DNA of 64,000 nt, taken from the NCBI RefSeq assembly GCF_038900095.1, contig NZ_JBBMQQ010000001.1, forward strand, positions 1,037,330-1,101,329, given 5' to 3'. The DNA is from Hoeflea sp038900095. GTDB taxonomy: Bacteria; Pseudomonadota; Alphaproteobacteria; Rhizobiales; Rhizobiaceae. The notes under the pieces were generated by a model. It worked only from the letters and a program-made list of their open reading frames with translations. It was not told where the DNA came from and did no database searches. Of this stretch, positions 8,584 through 17,979 are shown piece by piece; the first letter of the stretch is position 1; each line of letters starts with the position of its first letter. The position numbers and the translations under genes were made by a program.

Positions 8584-9366
8584 ATGCTGATCGACAGCCA
8601 TTGCCATCTGGACTTTGCCGATTTCGACGCCGAACGCGATGAATTGGTCGATCGCGCCCACGCCGCCGGCATCAAGCAGATGGTGACGATCTCGACCCGG
8701 GTCAGGAAACTCGACACGCTGCTGGCGCTGACCGAGCGCTACCCCAGTGTGTTCTGTTCCGTCGGCACCCACCCCAACAATGCCGACGAAGAGCTCGACG
8801 TGACGGCGGACGAGCTGGTTCGCCTCGCCGAAGCCAACACCAAGGTGGTGGCCATCGGTGAAGCCGGGCTCGACTATTTCTACGACACGCAGAAGCCCGA
8901 TGACCAGAAGACAGGCCTGCGCCGCCACATCGAGGCAGCGCGGCGGACACAACTGCCATTGGTCATTCACAGCCGCAGCGCTGACGAGGACATGGCGGCG
9001 ATCCTGACCGAGGAAACAGGGAAGGGGGCCTTCCCCTTCATCCTGCATTGCTTCTCGTCAGGCCAGGCACTGGCCGACACCGGCGTGGCACTCGGCGGCT
9101 ACGTGTCATTCTCCGGCATTCTGACATTCCCGAAATCGACCGAGTTGCGCGACATCGCCAAGACCGTGCCGATGGACCGGCTGCTGGTGGAAACCGATGC
9201 GCCCTATCTTGCGCCCAAACGCTGGCGCGGCAAGCGCAACGAGCCGTCCTACGTTGTCAACACGGCGGAAGTCCTGGCCGAGGTCAAAGGCGTCTCCTAC
9301 GAAGAGATCGCCCGGATTACGACCGAGAACGCATTCCGCTGCTTTTCGAAGATGCCGAAGCTGTGA
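8584..9366 (+). CDS. tatD: TatD family metal-dependent deoxyribonuclease
   Basis: A 260-residue TIM-barrel hydrolase. Family motifs are the opening DSHCHLDF (metal-binding HxH), GEAGLDY, VIHSR and the late ETDAPYLAP with the catalytic Asp. TatD/YcfH proteins are 3'-5' DNA exonucleases needing divalent metal. ATG 8584 follows GGAGGAG by about nine bases; an upstream in-frame GTG at 8575 would overlap the metG stop. The stop TGA lies inside the start region of the next gene (GTG at 9363), a four-base overlap implying coupling. Confidence 0.94.
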   Translation: MLIDSHCHLDFADFDAERDELVDRAHAAGIKQMVTISTRVRKLDTLLALTERYPSVFCSVGTHPNNADEELDVTADELVRLAEANTKVVAIGEAGLDYFYDTQKPDDQKTGLRRHIEAARRTQLPLVIHSRSADEDMAAILTEETGKGAFPFILHCFSSGQALADTGVALGGYVSFSGILTFPKSTELRDIAKTVPMDRLLVETDAPYLAPKRWRGKRNEPSYVVNTAEVLAEVKGVSYEEIARITTENAFRCFSKMPKL

Positions 9367-10187
9367 CGGGGCAGGTTCGTCGCCAGTTCACGATTCTGGG
9401 CTGTGCCTCGTCTCCCGGGGTGCCGCGGGTCAATGGCGACTGGGGTGCGTGTGATCCGGAGAACCCGAAAAACCGGCGATCCCGGGCCGCCTTCATGATC
9501 CGGCAATTTGGCGCCGACGGCGGCGAAACCACGATCGTGGTCGACACCGGTCCGGATTTCCGCGAGCAGATGATTGCCAACAAGGTCCGGCACATCGACG
9601 CGGTGCTCTACACCCATTCGCATGCCGATCATGTGCACGGCATCGACGACCTGCGCGGTTTCGCGCTCACCCAGCGCAAACGCATCCCGATTCACGCCGA
9701 TCCCGAAACCATGGCGAGAATCCGTGCCGGGTTCGGATATTGCCTTGAGACACCGGCGGGAAGCGATTACCCGCCGATCACGTCGCCGATCCTGATCAAC
9801 TCGTTCGATGAGCCGATCCGGATCACGGGCGAGGGCGGAACAATCGAGGTGCAACCGCTTGAGCAGGTGCACGGCTCTATCCGGTCGCTGGGCTACCGTA
9901 TCGGCAATCTGGCCTATTGCTGCGACGTCAGCGATTTTCCCAGGTCCACCGTCGAGAAGCTGCAGGGCCTTGATGTTCTGATCATCGACTCGCTGCAATA
10001 CAAGCCGCACCCAAGTCATCTTTCCATTGACCAGGCGTTATGGTGGATCGAGAAACTCGGCCCCAAGCGCGCCATCCTGACCCACATGCATGTGCCGCTC
10101 GACTACGAGACCGTGCTTGCCGAAACGCCGGACCATGTCGAACCGGGCTATGACGGACTGACCATTGAAACCGTGCTGGAAGGCTGA
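9363..10187 (+). CDS. PhnP-like MBL-fold metallo-hydrolase
   Basis: A 274-residue metallo-beta-lactamase fold protein, start GTG at 9363 overlapping the tatD stop. The metal site motif is THSHADHVHGIDDLRG. Later ligands appear in CCDVSDF and the THMHVPLDY histidines. The N-terminal FTILGCASSPGVPRVNG and this motif match the PhnP / YcbX-like phosphodiesterase group, where PhnP hydrolyses cyclic ribose phosphates. Here there is no phn operon. In rhizobia this gene routinely follows tatD, so its substrate is unknown and may be nucleic-acid related. Confidence 0.88.
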   Translation: MTGQVRRQFTILGCASSPGVPRVNGDWGACDPENPKNRRSRAAFMIRQFGADGGETTIVVDTGPDFREQMIANKVRHIDAVLYTHSHADHVHGIDDLRGFALTQRKRIPIHADPETMARIRAGFGYCLETPAGSDYPPITSPILINSFDEPIRITGEGGTIEVQPLEQVHGSIRSLGYRIGNLAYCCDVSDFPRSTVEKLQGLDVLIIDSLQYKPHPSHLSIDQALWWIEKLGPKRAILTHMHVPLDYETVLAETPDHVEPGYDGLTIETVLEG

Positions 10188-10210
10188 GCGCTGACGCCAG
10201 TCGCCGTTTG

Positions 10211-10240
10211 TCCCGGGCCGTCAACCTGCTGCGCCCGGGA
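10211..10240. terminator. Hairpin after the metG-tatD-MBL run
   Basis: TCCCGGGC (10211-10218) pairs with GCCCGGGA (10233-10240) around a 14-base loop, 24 bases after the MBL stop. No T-run follows, so it is at best a weak or Rho-assisted terminator. Confidence 0.4.
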
Positions 10241-10378
10241 GGCTGGAAAGATGCCGAAATCAATCGTCACCAGTCATTTTTCCGGGCATTCTTACGGGTT
10301 TCAAGGCATTTGAAGACGCGTTTTAAGCAGATTTCAACTTAGAATACCCTAAAACACCTCTATCTCAAGGAGGTTTCC

Positions 10379-12193
10379 ATGCTGGCTGGACTGCAAAACA
10401 GCATACTCAAAATGGTCGCGCAAGGCGACGATCTTGACGTGATGTTGACGCGGCTCTGCCGCGAGGTCGAACAGCTGTTGCCGGGAACCTATGCCTCGAT
10501 CCTGAGCCTTGATGACGCAAATCTGCTGCATCCCTGCGCGGCGCCAAGTCTTGCGGATGAATACTCGAAAGCGCTCGACAATATACCCATCGGACCAATG
10601 GCCGGCTCCTGCGGAACGGCGGCCTTCCTTCGGGAGAGCGTCGATGTCATCGACATCGAGCATGATCCGCGCTGGACCGCCTATAAGGATCTTGCACTGT
10701 CCCACGGGCTGAAAGCCTGCTGCTCGAGTCCGATCTTCGGCAGCAAGGGCACGGTGCTGGGCACGTTTGCGCTGTATTTCCGCGAGCCGCGGGCAGCAAC
10801 CCAGCTGGAGAAGAACATAGTCGTCGGCTGTCTTCCCCTGTGCATGATTGCGCTCGAGTGTCACGAGCGTTTGCAGGAGCATCGTCGGCTGGCATTTACC
10901 GACGCCATGACCCTCCTGCCAAACCGCGGCAAATTTGGCGAGGACGTCAAGAAGCTCAAGCCTGACGATGACTGGTCGTTGCTGCTTGTCGATGTCGACA
11001 ATCTCAAGGCCGTCAACGATACATTCGGACATGCAACCGGCGACGATCTGATCACAACCGTCGCCTCACGCCTGCTCGACGCGGTTGCCCCGTTGCCAGC
11101 CTATCGTCTGGGCGGGGACGAGTTCGCAGTCATTCTCGATCACTCCTGTGCCACACGTATCGACAAACTTGTCAGGCAGATCATTGCAACCACCAACCAG
11201 CCTGCGGTGTGCGGGGGACACACGGTGCTTCCCACGGCCACCATCGGCATTGCCCGGTCCGGTGACGGCAATACTGTCGCCGATATCCACCATCATGCGG
11301 ATGTCGCGCTCTATCATGCCAAGGAGAGAAAACGCGGCAGCTACGCGTTCTATGATGCGACGATCGCGTCCGCGATCTCGAAGCGTTCGGAAGCCATCAA
11401 GGCTGTTGCGGCGGCCCTGGAGGAAAACCGGATCGAGGCCTGGTATCAGCCCATCGTGCGCCTCGACACGGGGGAGGTCGTGGGCGTCGAAGCCCTGGCC
11501 CGCATGCGGCTGAATGACGGCTCGATCGTTGCGGCAGCGCAGTTCCACGAAGCCACCAAGGATGCGCAGGTGGCGGCAAACCTGACGCGGCACATGATCA
11601 AGTGCATCAGCAAGGATGTCGGCAACTGGCTGCAGGTCGGCATCCCGTTCCAGCATGTCGGCATCAACCTGTCCGCGGCTGATTTCAGGGGGACGGAGCT
11701 CCAGGGCATAATCGAAACGGCGTTTGCCAAGGAAAATGTGCCGCTTCAACATGTGATCCTTGAAGTCACCGAGTCAGTCTATCTTGGTGAAAAGGATCAG
11801 GGGGTTTCGACCAGTGTCAGCGCGCTTCGTGATGCGGGGTTCAAGGTGGCGCTCGACGATTTCGGCACCGGATTCGCCTCTCTCACCCATCTGATTACCG
11901 TTCCTGTCGACATCATCAAGATCGACAAGTCCTTTATTGACAGGCTGGGGCCAGAAGACGTTGGCACCGGTATTGTCGAAGGCATTCTCCACATCGCCAA
12001 TCACATGGGCATCCGGGTGATTGCGGAAGGCATTGAAACCGTGGCGCAAGCTGATCTTCTGGTCGAGCGCGGCTGTGTCCTCGGGCAGGGCTATCTCTAT
12101 TCGAAGGCACTGCCTGTGGATGAGATGACAGTCCTGCTGCTAAGACGCGGGCAGAAGCCGGACCACGCCGTCAAAGCCAAGCGCCACGCCTGA
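10379..12193 (+). CDS. GAF-GGDEF-EAL cyclic-di-GMP enzyme
   Basis: A cytoplasmic 604-residue protein with three domains: GAF (about 10-160, with SCGTAAFLR), diguanylate cyclase (about 170-325) and phosphodiesterase EAL (about 340-590). GGDEF is intact at 245-249, and no RxxD inhibitory site precedes it. The EAL site is also intact: EAL 371-373, LEVTES, DDFGTG 493-498, DIIKIDKSF and AEGIET. It could therefore both make and degrade c-di-GMP, with the GAF domain sensing a ligand; which activity dominates is not visible. AGGAGG lies seven bases before the ATG. It is monocistronic, followed by a convergent gene. Confidence 0.93.
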   Translation: MLAGLQNSILKMVAQGDDLDVMLTRLCREVEQLLPGTYASILSLDDANLLHPCAAPSLADEYSKALDNIPIGPMAGSCGTAAFLRESVDVIDIEHDPRWTAYKDLALSHGLKACCSSPIFGSKGTVLGTFALYFREPRAATQLEKNIVVGCLPLCMIALECHERLQEHRRLAFTDAMTLLPNRGKFGEDVKKLKPDDDWSLLLVDVDNLKAVNDTFGHATGDDLITTVASRLLDAVAPLPAYRLGGDEFAVILDHSCATRIDKLVRQIIATTNQPAVCGGHTVLPTATIGIARSGDGNTVADIHHHADVALYHAKERKRGSYAFYDATIASAISKRSEAIKAVAAALEENRIEAWYQPIVRLDTGEVVGVEALARMRLNDGSIVAAAQFHEATKDAQVAANLTRHMIKCISKDVGNWLQVGIPFQHVGINLSAADFRGTELQGIIETAFAKENVPLQHVILEVTESVYLGEKDQGVSTSVSALRDAGFKVALDDFGTGFASLTHLITVPVDIIKIDKSFIDRLGPEDVGTGIVEGILHIANHMGIRVIAEGIETVAQADLLVERGCVLGQGYLYSKALPVDEMTVLLLRRGQKPDHAVKAKRHA

Positions 12194-12230
12194 CAACCCG
12201 CGCTGCGGCTACCGCGAGCGCAATTGGGTA

Positions 12231-13319
12231 TCACTGTCTTTTCAGCCACTCGAGAACAGCGTCAGTGTGCTCGCCGCGCGCCGGAATGCCGTGCGGGGTG
12301 AGTTGCGCCCGAGTCGAAAACCGCGGCGCGGCGGCGGCCTGCAGCACGCCATCAATATCCTGCCAGACGCCACGCGCGGCCATATGCGGTTCCGCTTTTG
12401 ATTCCAGCGGGTTAAGGGCAGGGGCCACGCAAGCATCCGATCCCGCAAACACGCTTTCCCAATGCGACCTTGGATGCCTGGCAAAGATGCCTGCCAGCAG
12501 CGCGGTCTGCTGCGGCCAGCGGGAAGCATCGAATTGCGCAGCGAAATCAGCATCTTCAGTCAAACCAAGGCGCGCGAGAAACTCGGCGTAGAATTTGGGC
12601 TCGAGGCATTGAACCGACATGTAGCCACCATCCGCGCAGGCATAGCAGCGGCTCCAGTGCGGGCCGTCAAGCAGGCTCTGGCCACGCGCCATCGACAGTC
12701 CGCCGGTCTGGGCCAGCGCCATCAGAAGGTTCATCATGTGGGCCGACCCGTCGACGATCGCGGCATCGACAACCGTGCCGCCACGGCCCGAACGCGCCGC
12801 CATGACGCCGGCCAGAATGCCGGTCACCAGATAGAGCGCGCCGCCGCCGATATCGCCAACCAGCGTTGGTGGCGTGAATGGCGGTTCACCCTGGTTGCTG
12901 GCATACCAGGCAGCACCGGAGAGCGAGACGTAGTTGAGATCGTGGCCAGCGGTCTGGGCGCGCGGTCCGGTCTGGCCCCAGCCGGTCATGCGGCCATAGA
13001 CAAGGTCCGGATTGACCGTCGTGAGGTCGTCCGGGCCCAGCCCAAGCCGTTCCATCACGCCGGGCCGAAAACCTTCGACCAGAGCTTCGGACCGGCTGAC
13101 AAGTTTCTTGAGAACAGCAACGTCACCGGCGGATTTCAGATCGAGCTCGATCGAGCGTTTGCCGCGATCGATCAGTGAACGTTCAGGCATGCCAGGCGCC
13201 GGCCGGCCGTTCTTGCGATGAACGACGATAACATCGGCGCCGAGATCGGCCAGCAGCATGCAGGCAAACGGCGCCGGTCCGAGACCTTCGATTTCAATGA
13301 TCCGCAAACCTTCAAGCAT
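12231..13319 (-). CDS. CaiB/BaiF family CoA-transferase (AMACR-like)
   Basis: A 362-residue family III CoA-transferase or alpha-methylacyl-CoA racemase-like protein. The N-terminus (MLEGLRIIEIEGLGPAPFACMLLADLGADVI) and PGVMERLGLGPDDL, GYGQTGP-like GWGQTGPRAQTAGHDLNY (catalytic Asp in GHDLNY) are typical. The Asp-His arrangement and length near 360 favour the racemase branch, which epimerises 2-methylacyl-CoA, over formyl-CoA transferases of about 400-430. ATG 13319 with GAGGA upstream is chosen over the ORF opening at 13346. No beta-oxidation neighbours are present, so the substrate is unknown. Confidence 0.88.
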   Translation of the reverse strand: MLEGLRIIEIEGLGPAPFACMLLADLGADVIVVHRKNGRPAPGMPERSLIDRGKRSIELDLKSAGDVAVLKKLVSRSEALVEGFRPGVMERLGLGPDDLTTVNPDLVYGRMTGWGQTGPRAQTAGHDLNYVSLSGAAWYASNQGEPPFTPPTLVGDIGGGALYLVTGILAGVMAARSGRGGTVVDAAIVDGSAHMMNLLMALAQTGGLSMARGQSLLDGPHWSRCYACADGGYMSVQCLEPKFYAEFLARLGLTEDADFAAQFDASRWPQQTALLAGIFARHPRSHWESVFAGSDACVAPALNPLESKAEPHMAARGVWQDIDGVLQAAAAPRFSTRAQLTPHGIPARGEHTDAVLEWLKRQ

Positions 13320-13576
13320 GCCATCCTCACTCACTGCGCGCCACAAACCGCTGTGGCGTCATCATAGAGCAACTAGATCAGATTCTGTTAGCGGGTACAC
13401 TTTCAAGACATGTCCATGAGCGAAAAATGTGGTGCTCACAGCTTCGGGCGAAGTGCAGGAAATGGCGGCATCTGCTTGATTTTCAACTGCTAATCAAGCC
13501 CAGCCATACCGGTAGCCTCACCCGCATCAGTTCCATAATCCATGTTATGCGATCTTTGTATGCAGCAAATGAGAGG

Positions 13577-14512
13577 TCAGAAAAACAGCGTTCTCGACGT
13601 GGTCTGCTCGGCCGGCACCTGGTCGACAAACATCTGCCACGCCTTCTGGTAAGCCGGCAGATAGTTCAGCTCGTGATCATCGCCAAGTTGTTCGAGTTCT
13701 AAGTATGCTTGCAGCAGCATGTCCACGAACTTGAATCCCGAAGACAGGTCTTCCGGCTCGATGCCGGACTGCTGGGCGGCGTTCTCGTAAAGGTACTGAG
13801 CTGCGGCGCGCTGCTCCATCCAGTCGGCCAGCGTGGTCTTTTCTTCCTGGCTGACCCGGTCAAGCCAGAGGGCACCCGCCTTCCCCACCGCCATGTGGTC
13901 TGACGGATCGATGCCTCCGATTTCAGCATAGGTTCCGGCCAGACGCTTAGGGCCATGATACATGCCCATGGCGAGCGACTGCTGCTGGGTCATGATCGAC
14001 TTGGCGATTTCCTTTTCGACACCGGAAAAGAAACCGGATTCATCCGTCCGGATCGCGCTCAGCGCACGCCGGTCAAGATCGCCGAACGCGGTGTACCAGT
14101 CGACAGCCTCATTGGTCCTGGTGCGGAACGGCTTGCCGCTCTCGGCCATGCTGATGATTCTCGCGTCAATGGCCTTGCGGGCCGCATCAACCACCTCGGA
14201 CTTGGTCTTTCCCGACGAGAACGGCTCGGCGGACGGATCGGTAACGGCAATTGAGAGATTGGTGGAGGAATAGCCCGGGCGCACAGGCATGTAGATCTCG
14301 TAGCCATTTGGCTCCGATACGCTGAATACGGCTGCGATCGGCGCAATGTTGCCGAACAGATCGTAAGTCCCGGTGGCTTCCACGCCGCTGACCGGTCCCA
14401 AATCCTGATAGGATTGAATAACATAGGCATGGATGGTCGGCACGGAATCCTTGACGGTTCCCGTGCGACTAACGGTTCGAATATTCGAATGGCTAACGCC
14501 TTCGATATTCAT
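13577..14512 (-). CDS. Unrecognised 311-residue cytoplasmic protein
   Basis: I do not recognise this family. It starts MNIEGVSHSN with GGGAG about eight bases upstream, has no signal peptide and no membrane segment, and ends TSRTLFF. The first 130 residues look beta-rich (SVSEPNGYEIYMPVRPGY). After residue 150 it becomes helical and charged (IAKSIMTQQQSLAMGMY, EEKTTLADWMEQRAAAQYLY), ending in an acidic segment. The layout suggests a structural or regulatory protein rather than an enzyme. The flanking gaps are relatively AT-rich (13347-13576 and 14513-14640), unlike its neighbours, so it could be a lineage-specific acquisition. It is monocistronic between a CoA-transferase and a divergent peptidase. 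Confidence 0.75.
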   Translation of the reverse strand: MNIEGVSHSNIRTVSRTGTVKDSVPTIHAYVIQSYQDLGPVSGVEATGTYDLFGNIAPIAAVFSVSEPNGYEIYMPVRPGYSSTNLSIAVTDPSAEPFSSGKTKSEVVDAARKAIDARIISMAESGKPFRTRTNEAVDWYTAFGDLDRRALSAIRTDESGFFSGVEKEIAKSIMTQQQSLAMGMYHGPKRLAGTYAEIGGIDPSDHMAVGKAGALWLDRVSQEEKTTLADWMEQRAAAQYLYENAAQQSGIEPEDLSSGFKFVDMLLQAYLELEQLGDDHELNYLPAYQKAWQMFVDQVPAEQTTSRTLFF

Positions 14513-14752
14513 GCCTGTCTCCCAATAAATAATTCTGACAATCGCCGGGCAGCCTTGCTCGAAACTGTCGATTCATTTGATTTATACATTTTGTATTCAA
14601 CGCCTGGATGACAAAGCCGTCGCTGTCTGAGCTGATGCCGTGGCCCGTGCGATCAGGGATGAAAGCCAGATGGACCCAGATCCGCTTTGCTCTTGCGGGT
14701 TTGTGGGGCTTGGCCTATCCCATGCACGTTCCCCAATCACCGGAGTGATCTC

Positions 14753-16237
14753 ATGTCCTACGCCAAGCTCGATGCCCATTGCCGCGCTCTGGGCGCGCTG
14801 GAGCACGCGCTCTCCATTCTCGGCACTGATGAAGCGACCAACATGGCGCCCGGCGGCGGCGAGAGCCGCGCCGAAGCAATGGCAACACTGTCGGGCATGT
14901 ATCACCGCCAGGCCACCGACAGCCAGGTGCGCGACTGGATCGAGGCAGCAAAGGCTGAACCGCTTGAACCGGAACAGAAAATTGCACTTGGCGAACTGGA
15001 ACGCAGCTTCATCAACATGACCTGCCTGCCGTCGGATTTCGTCGAACGCAAGATGCGCACCGGCATGCGCTCGGAGCAATTGTGGCGTTTGGCACGCCCC
15101 AAGGGCGACTGGCAGGCGTTTCAGCCGGCGCTGGAAGGCATCGTCTCGATGCTACGCGAGGAAGCCGCGATGCGGGCCGAGGTGCTCGGGCTGGCGCCTT
15201 ACGATGCGCTGATGGAACAGTTCGATCCGGGCAACCGCACCGCGCAGATCACACCGGTTTTCGCCGAACTCAAGGCGTTTCTTGTCGACTTCCTGCCCAC
15301 GGCGCTTGCGGCCCAGGAAGAGCGGCTGGCAAAACGGCCACTCAAGCCTCTCTCCGGCGATTATCCGGTCGAGCGGCAGAAGGCGCTCGGCATCGAGATG
15401 ATGAAGGCGGTCGGGTTCGACATGAACCACGGCAGCCTCTCGGTCTCGGACCACCCGTTCTGCGGCGGCGTTCCCAGCGATGTGCGGATGACGACACGCT
15501 ACCGGACTGATGAATTCCTGCCGGCCCTGATGGGTATCCTGCACGAGACCGGGCACGGGCTTTACGAGCAGAACCTGCCCAAGGACTGGGCGCACTGGCC
15601 ATCGGGCAAGGCCCGCGGCATGTCGATCCATGAAAGCCAGAGCCTGTTTGTCGAAAAACAGATCGGCCGCAACCCGGCTTTCTGGCGCTTTGCCCTGCCG
15701 CTGGTCGATGCGCATCTGCACGAGAGCTGGACCATGGAAGACCTGCTGCCGCATGTGCACCTGATCAAGCGCGGCAAGATCCGGGTCGATGCCGACGAGG
15801 TCACCTACCCGCTGCATGTGATCCTGCGCTATGAGCTCGAACAGGATCTGCTTTCTGGCCGGCTCGAGGTCAAGGACCTGCCGGAAGCCTGGGACGCGAA
15901 AATGCAGGCTTCGCTCGGCATCTCCACGCTTGATGATCCGAAGAACGGACCAATGCAGGATGTGCACTGGTCATCGGGATCGTTCGGTTATTTCCCGTCC
16001 TACACGCTGGGCGCACTGATGGCGGCACAGCAATGGGCTGCGATCCTCAAGATCAATCCACGCGTCAACGAGCAGATCGCGTCGGGCGATTTCGACCAGG
16101 TCAATGCCTGGCGGCGCGACAACATCTGGTCAAAGGCATCGACGGCTTCAACGCCCGAGATCCTGCGCCAGGCCACCGGCGAAGACCTCAACCCATCCTA
16201 TTTCATCGCCCATCTGGAAGCCCGCTACGGGCAGTGA
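14753..16237 (+). CDS. M32 family metallocarboxypeptidase (Taq type)
   Basis: A 494-residue zinc carboxypeptidase that removes residues from peptide C-termini in the cytoplasm. The HExxH site is HETGH at 264-268, the third ligand lies in HESQS near 293-297, and the M32 signatures DVRMTTRY (243-250) and the late YPLHVILRYELE are present. Full length for the family. GGAGTGA lies before ATG 14753; the longer ORF opening at 14687 has no site. Adjacent genes are convergent, so it is likely transcribed alone. Confidence 0.94.
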   Translation: MSYAKLDAHCRALGALEHALSILGTDEATNMAPGGGESRAEAMATLSGMYHRQATDSQVRDWIEAAKAEPLEPEQKIALGELERSFINMTCLPSDFVERKMRTGMRSEQLWRLARPKGDWQAFQPALEGIVSMLREEAAMRAEVLGLAPYDALMEQFDPGNRTAQITPVFAELKAFLVDFLPTALAAQEERLAKRPLKPLSGDYPVERQKALGIEMMKAVGFDMNHGSLSVSDHPFCGGVPSDVRMTTRYRTDEFLPALMGILHETGHGLYEQNLPKDWAHWPSGKARGMSIHESQSLFVEKQIGRNPAFWRFALPLVDAHLHESWTMEDLLPHVHLIKRGKIRVDADEVTYPLHVILRYELEQDLLSGRLEVKDLPEAWDAKMQASLGISTLDDPKNGPMQDVHWSSGSFGYFPSYTLGALMAAQQWAAILKINPRVNEQIASGDFDQVNAWRRDNIWSKASTASTPEILRQATGEDLNPSYFIAHLEARYGQ

Positions 16238-16246
16238 AACGATGGA

Positions 16247-16268
16247 GGCAAGGTTTTGTTGCCTTGCC
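16247..16268. terminator. Hairpin between convergent genes
   Basis: GGCAAGG (16247-16253) pairs with CCTTGCC (16262-16268) around an eight-base loop, centred between the M32 peptidase stop and the convergent EamA stop. It lacks a T-run on either side, but its position fits a shared terminator. Confidence 0.45.
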
Positions 16269-16281
16269 CCTTGTCGCCCGT

Positions 16282-17190
16282 TCAGCCGATTGTCTGGTCG
16301 GCAAGTACGGCCTTTGCAAGTGCTGCTTCCTGGCGGCGGCGCTTGCGCTCGCGCATGATGGTGTAAAGCCCGGTGGCGATGATGATGCAGGCGCCGGCCA
16401 GCGTGTAGAAATCCGGGAATTCGGAAAACACCAGGATGCCGACGATGGTGGAAAACACCAGCCGCGAATAGCGGAACGGCGTCACCACGGAGATCTCGCC
16501 GATCCGGGTGGCTTCGGTCAGCGCCCAGTAGGCCAGCACGCCCACCGACAACGCACCAGCCAGATACATCGCCTCGGTTACATTCGGCATCACCGCCTCG
16601 CCGGTGATGGCCATCAGCGCGACACCGGATATGCCGACCGCGAAGAAGCCCCAGGCCGACAATTGCAGCGAGGAAGTGGTCTTGGGCACTTTGCGGCTGG
16701 CCAGATCACGGATCCCGAGGCCAACCACCCCGGCGACTGCCCAAAGCACTTCCGGCTCGAAGCCTTCCAGGCCTGGGCGAATGACCAGCAGGACACCACA
16801 AAATCCGACCAGAATCGCGGTCCAGCGGCGCCAGCCGACCGCCTCGCCGAGCACCAGTGCGGCTCCCATGGTCACCAGCAGCGGCGTCGCCTGCAGGATG
16901 GTGGTGGCTGTTGCCAGCGGGATCAGGCTCAGTGCGGTGACGAAGCACAGCCCGCCGATCATTTCCGAAAGATTGCGCAGCACCACCGCGGGATGAAAGA
17001 AGCCGCGTGAAAACACGCTGGTGCCGCTGAGCCGGGCATAGATCGCGAAGATCAAGGCTCCGACAAAGCCGAGTACCAGCAGGATTTCACCGACTGGCAA
17101 TCCGGAAGCGGCCAGCTTGATGAACATGTCTTCACCGGCAAACCCCGCCATGCCGAGAACCATCAGCATGATGCCGCGCATATTGTCCAT
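16282..17190 (-). CDS. EamA/DMT superfamily transporter
   Basis: A 302-residue inner-membrane protein with about ten hydrophobic helices and two EamA repeats. The first repeat runs from MRGIMLMVLGMAGFAGEDMF to GVLLVIRPG, and the second ends in a basic tail (MRERKRRRQE). Members export or import small metabolites; the substrate cannot be read from sequence. A MarR-family gene lies directly upstream on the same strand (gap about 120 bp) and may control it. Confidence 0.9.
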   Translation of the reverse strand: MDNMRGIMLMVLGMAGFAGEDMFIKLAASGLPVGEILLVLGFVGALIFAIYARLSGTSVFSRGFFHPAVVLRNLSEMIGGLCFVTALSLIPLATATTILQATPLLVTMGAALVLGEAVGWRRWTAILVGFCGVLLVIRPGLEGFEPEVLWAVAGVVGLGIRDLASRKVPKTTSSLQLSAWGFFAVGISGVALMAITGEAVMPNVTEAMYLAGALSVGVLAYWALTEATRIGEISVVTPFRYSRLVFSTIVGILVFSEFPDFYTLAGACIIIATGLYTIMRERKRRRQEAALAKAVLADQTIG

Positions 17191-17313
17191 GAAAACTGAT
17201 CCCCGTCGGGCTGGTGTGAGGTGGCCGGACGATGCGGCCGATTTCCTGCCTACTCCGTTTGGTTTGGCCGCGAAACCCCTTTCTCATCCCGCGACAGATA
17301 CGGCCACCAAGCC

Positions 17314-17754
17314 TCACTCCGGCCTGGCGTTGCGCAAGTTCGACAGGATGCGGCCCAACATGCTCAGGAACAGTTCGCGTTCGGCTGCGGGCAGTCCTGC
17401 CGCGACAAGGTCGTTGGCCTTGTCCGCAGCGTCAATGGCCGGCGCCTGCAGCCCGCGTGCAGCCTGCGTCAGCCAGACCTGCTGCGAACGCCTGTCATCG
17501 GGATGCGGCCTCCGCTCCACCAGCCGGTCGCGTTCCATGCGGGCAAGGGTATTGGCCATGGTTGCCTGCTCAACCGCCAGACGCCGGGCCAGATCACGCT
17601 GGGTCAATCCGTCATCGCTCCACAATTCATTGAGCGCGAGGAATTGCGCAGGCGAGAGTTTCAAAGGTGCAAGCCCGCGCTGCAAGGCAGCCGCGTAAAG
17701 GCGGGTGATTTCGCTGGTCAGGGCGCCGGCAGAGCGGTCTTTGTCGAACATCAT
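17314..17754 (-). CDS. MarR family transcriptional regulator
   Basis: A 146-residue winged-helix regulator. The recognition region reads LTQRDLARRLAVEQATMANTLARMERDRLVERRPHPDDRR, with the wing basic DDRR motif diagnostic of MarR. It probably represses itself and the downstream EamA transporter in response to a small aromatic or toxic ligand. A 12-bp perfect palindrome lies 19 bp before its start. Confidence 0.92.
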   Translation of the reverse strand: MMFDKDRSAGALTSEITRLYAAALQRGLAPLKLSPAQFLALNELWSDDGLTQRDLARRLAVEQATMANTLARMERDRLVERRPHPDDRRSQQVWLTQAARGLQAPAIDAADKANDLVAAGLPAAERELFLSMLGRILSNLRNARPE

Positions 17755-17772
17755 GCGTCCTCTTACAGCAAT

Positions 17773-17784
17773 ATAGCTAGCTAT
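17773..17784. promoter_or_regulatory. Palindrome, candidate MarR operator
   Basis: ATAGCTAGCTAT is a perfect 12-bp palindrome 19 bp upstream of the marR start codon, in an AT-rich pocket. A related half (ATAGCAAGCTA) follows at 17794-17804. MarR-type regulators commonly bind such palindromes over their own promoters. Confidence 0.45.
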
Positions 17785-17979
17785 TCAATAATGCATAGCA
17801 AGCTAACAAATTGATATGAAACGCACCCTACCCGCCCAACAATCTGATAACGCAGAGCAATTTGGAATCCCCCTGGTCGGAGGCAAAAACGGATCGAGAT
17901 AACAAGCTAGGCGTGATGCCCTGTGTTCTGTAGGCAGGTTGATGACCTCCGAAACCGCTTGGCAAAGGCCCGCAGCCGC

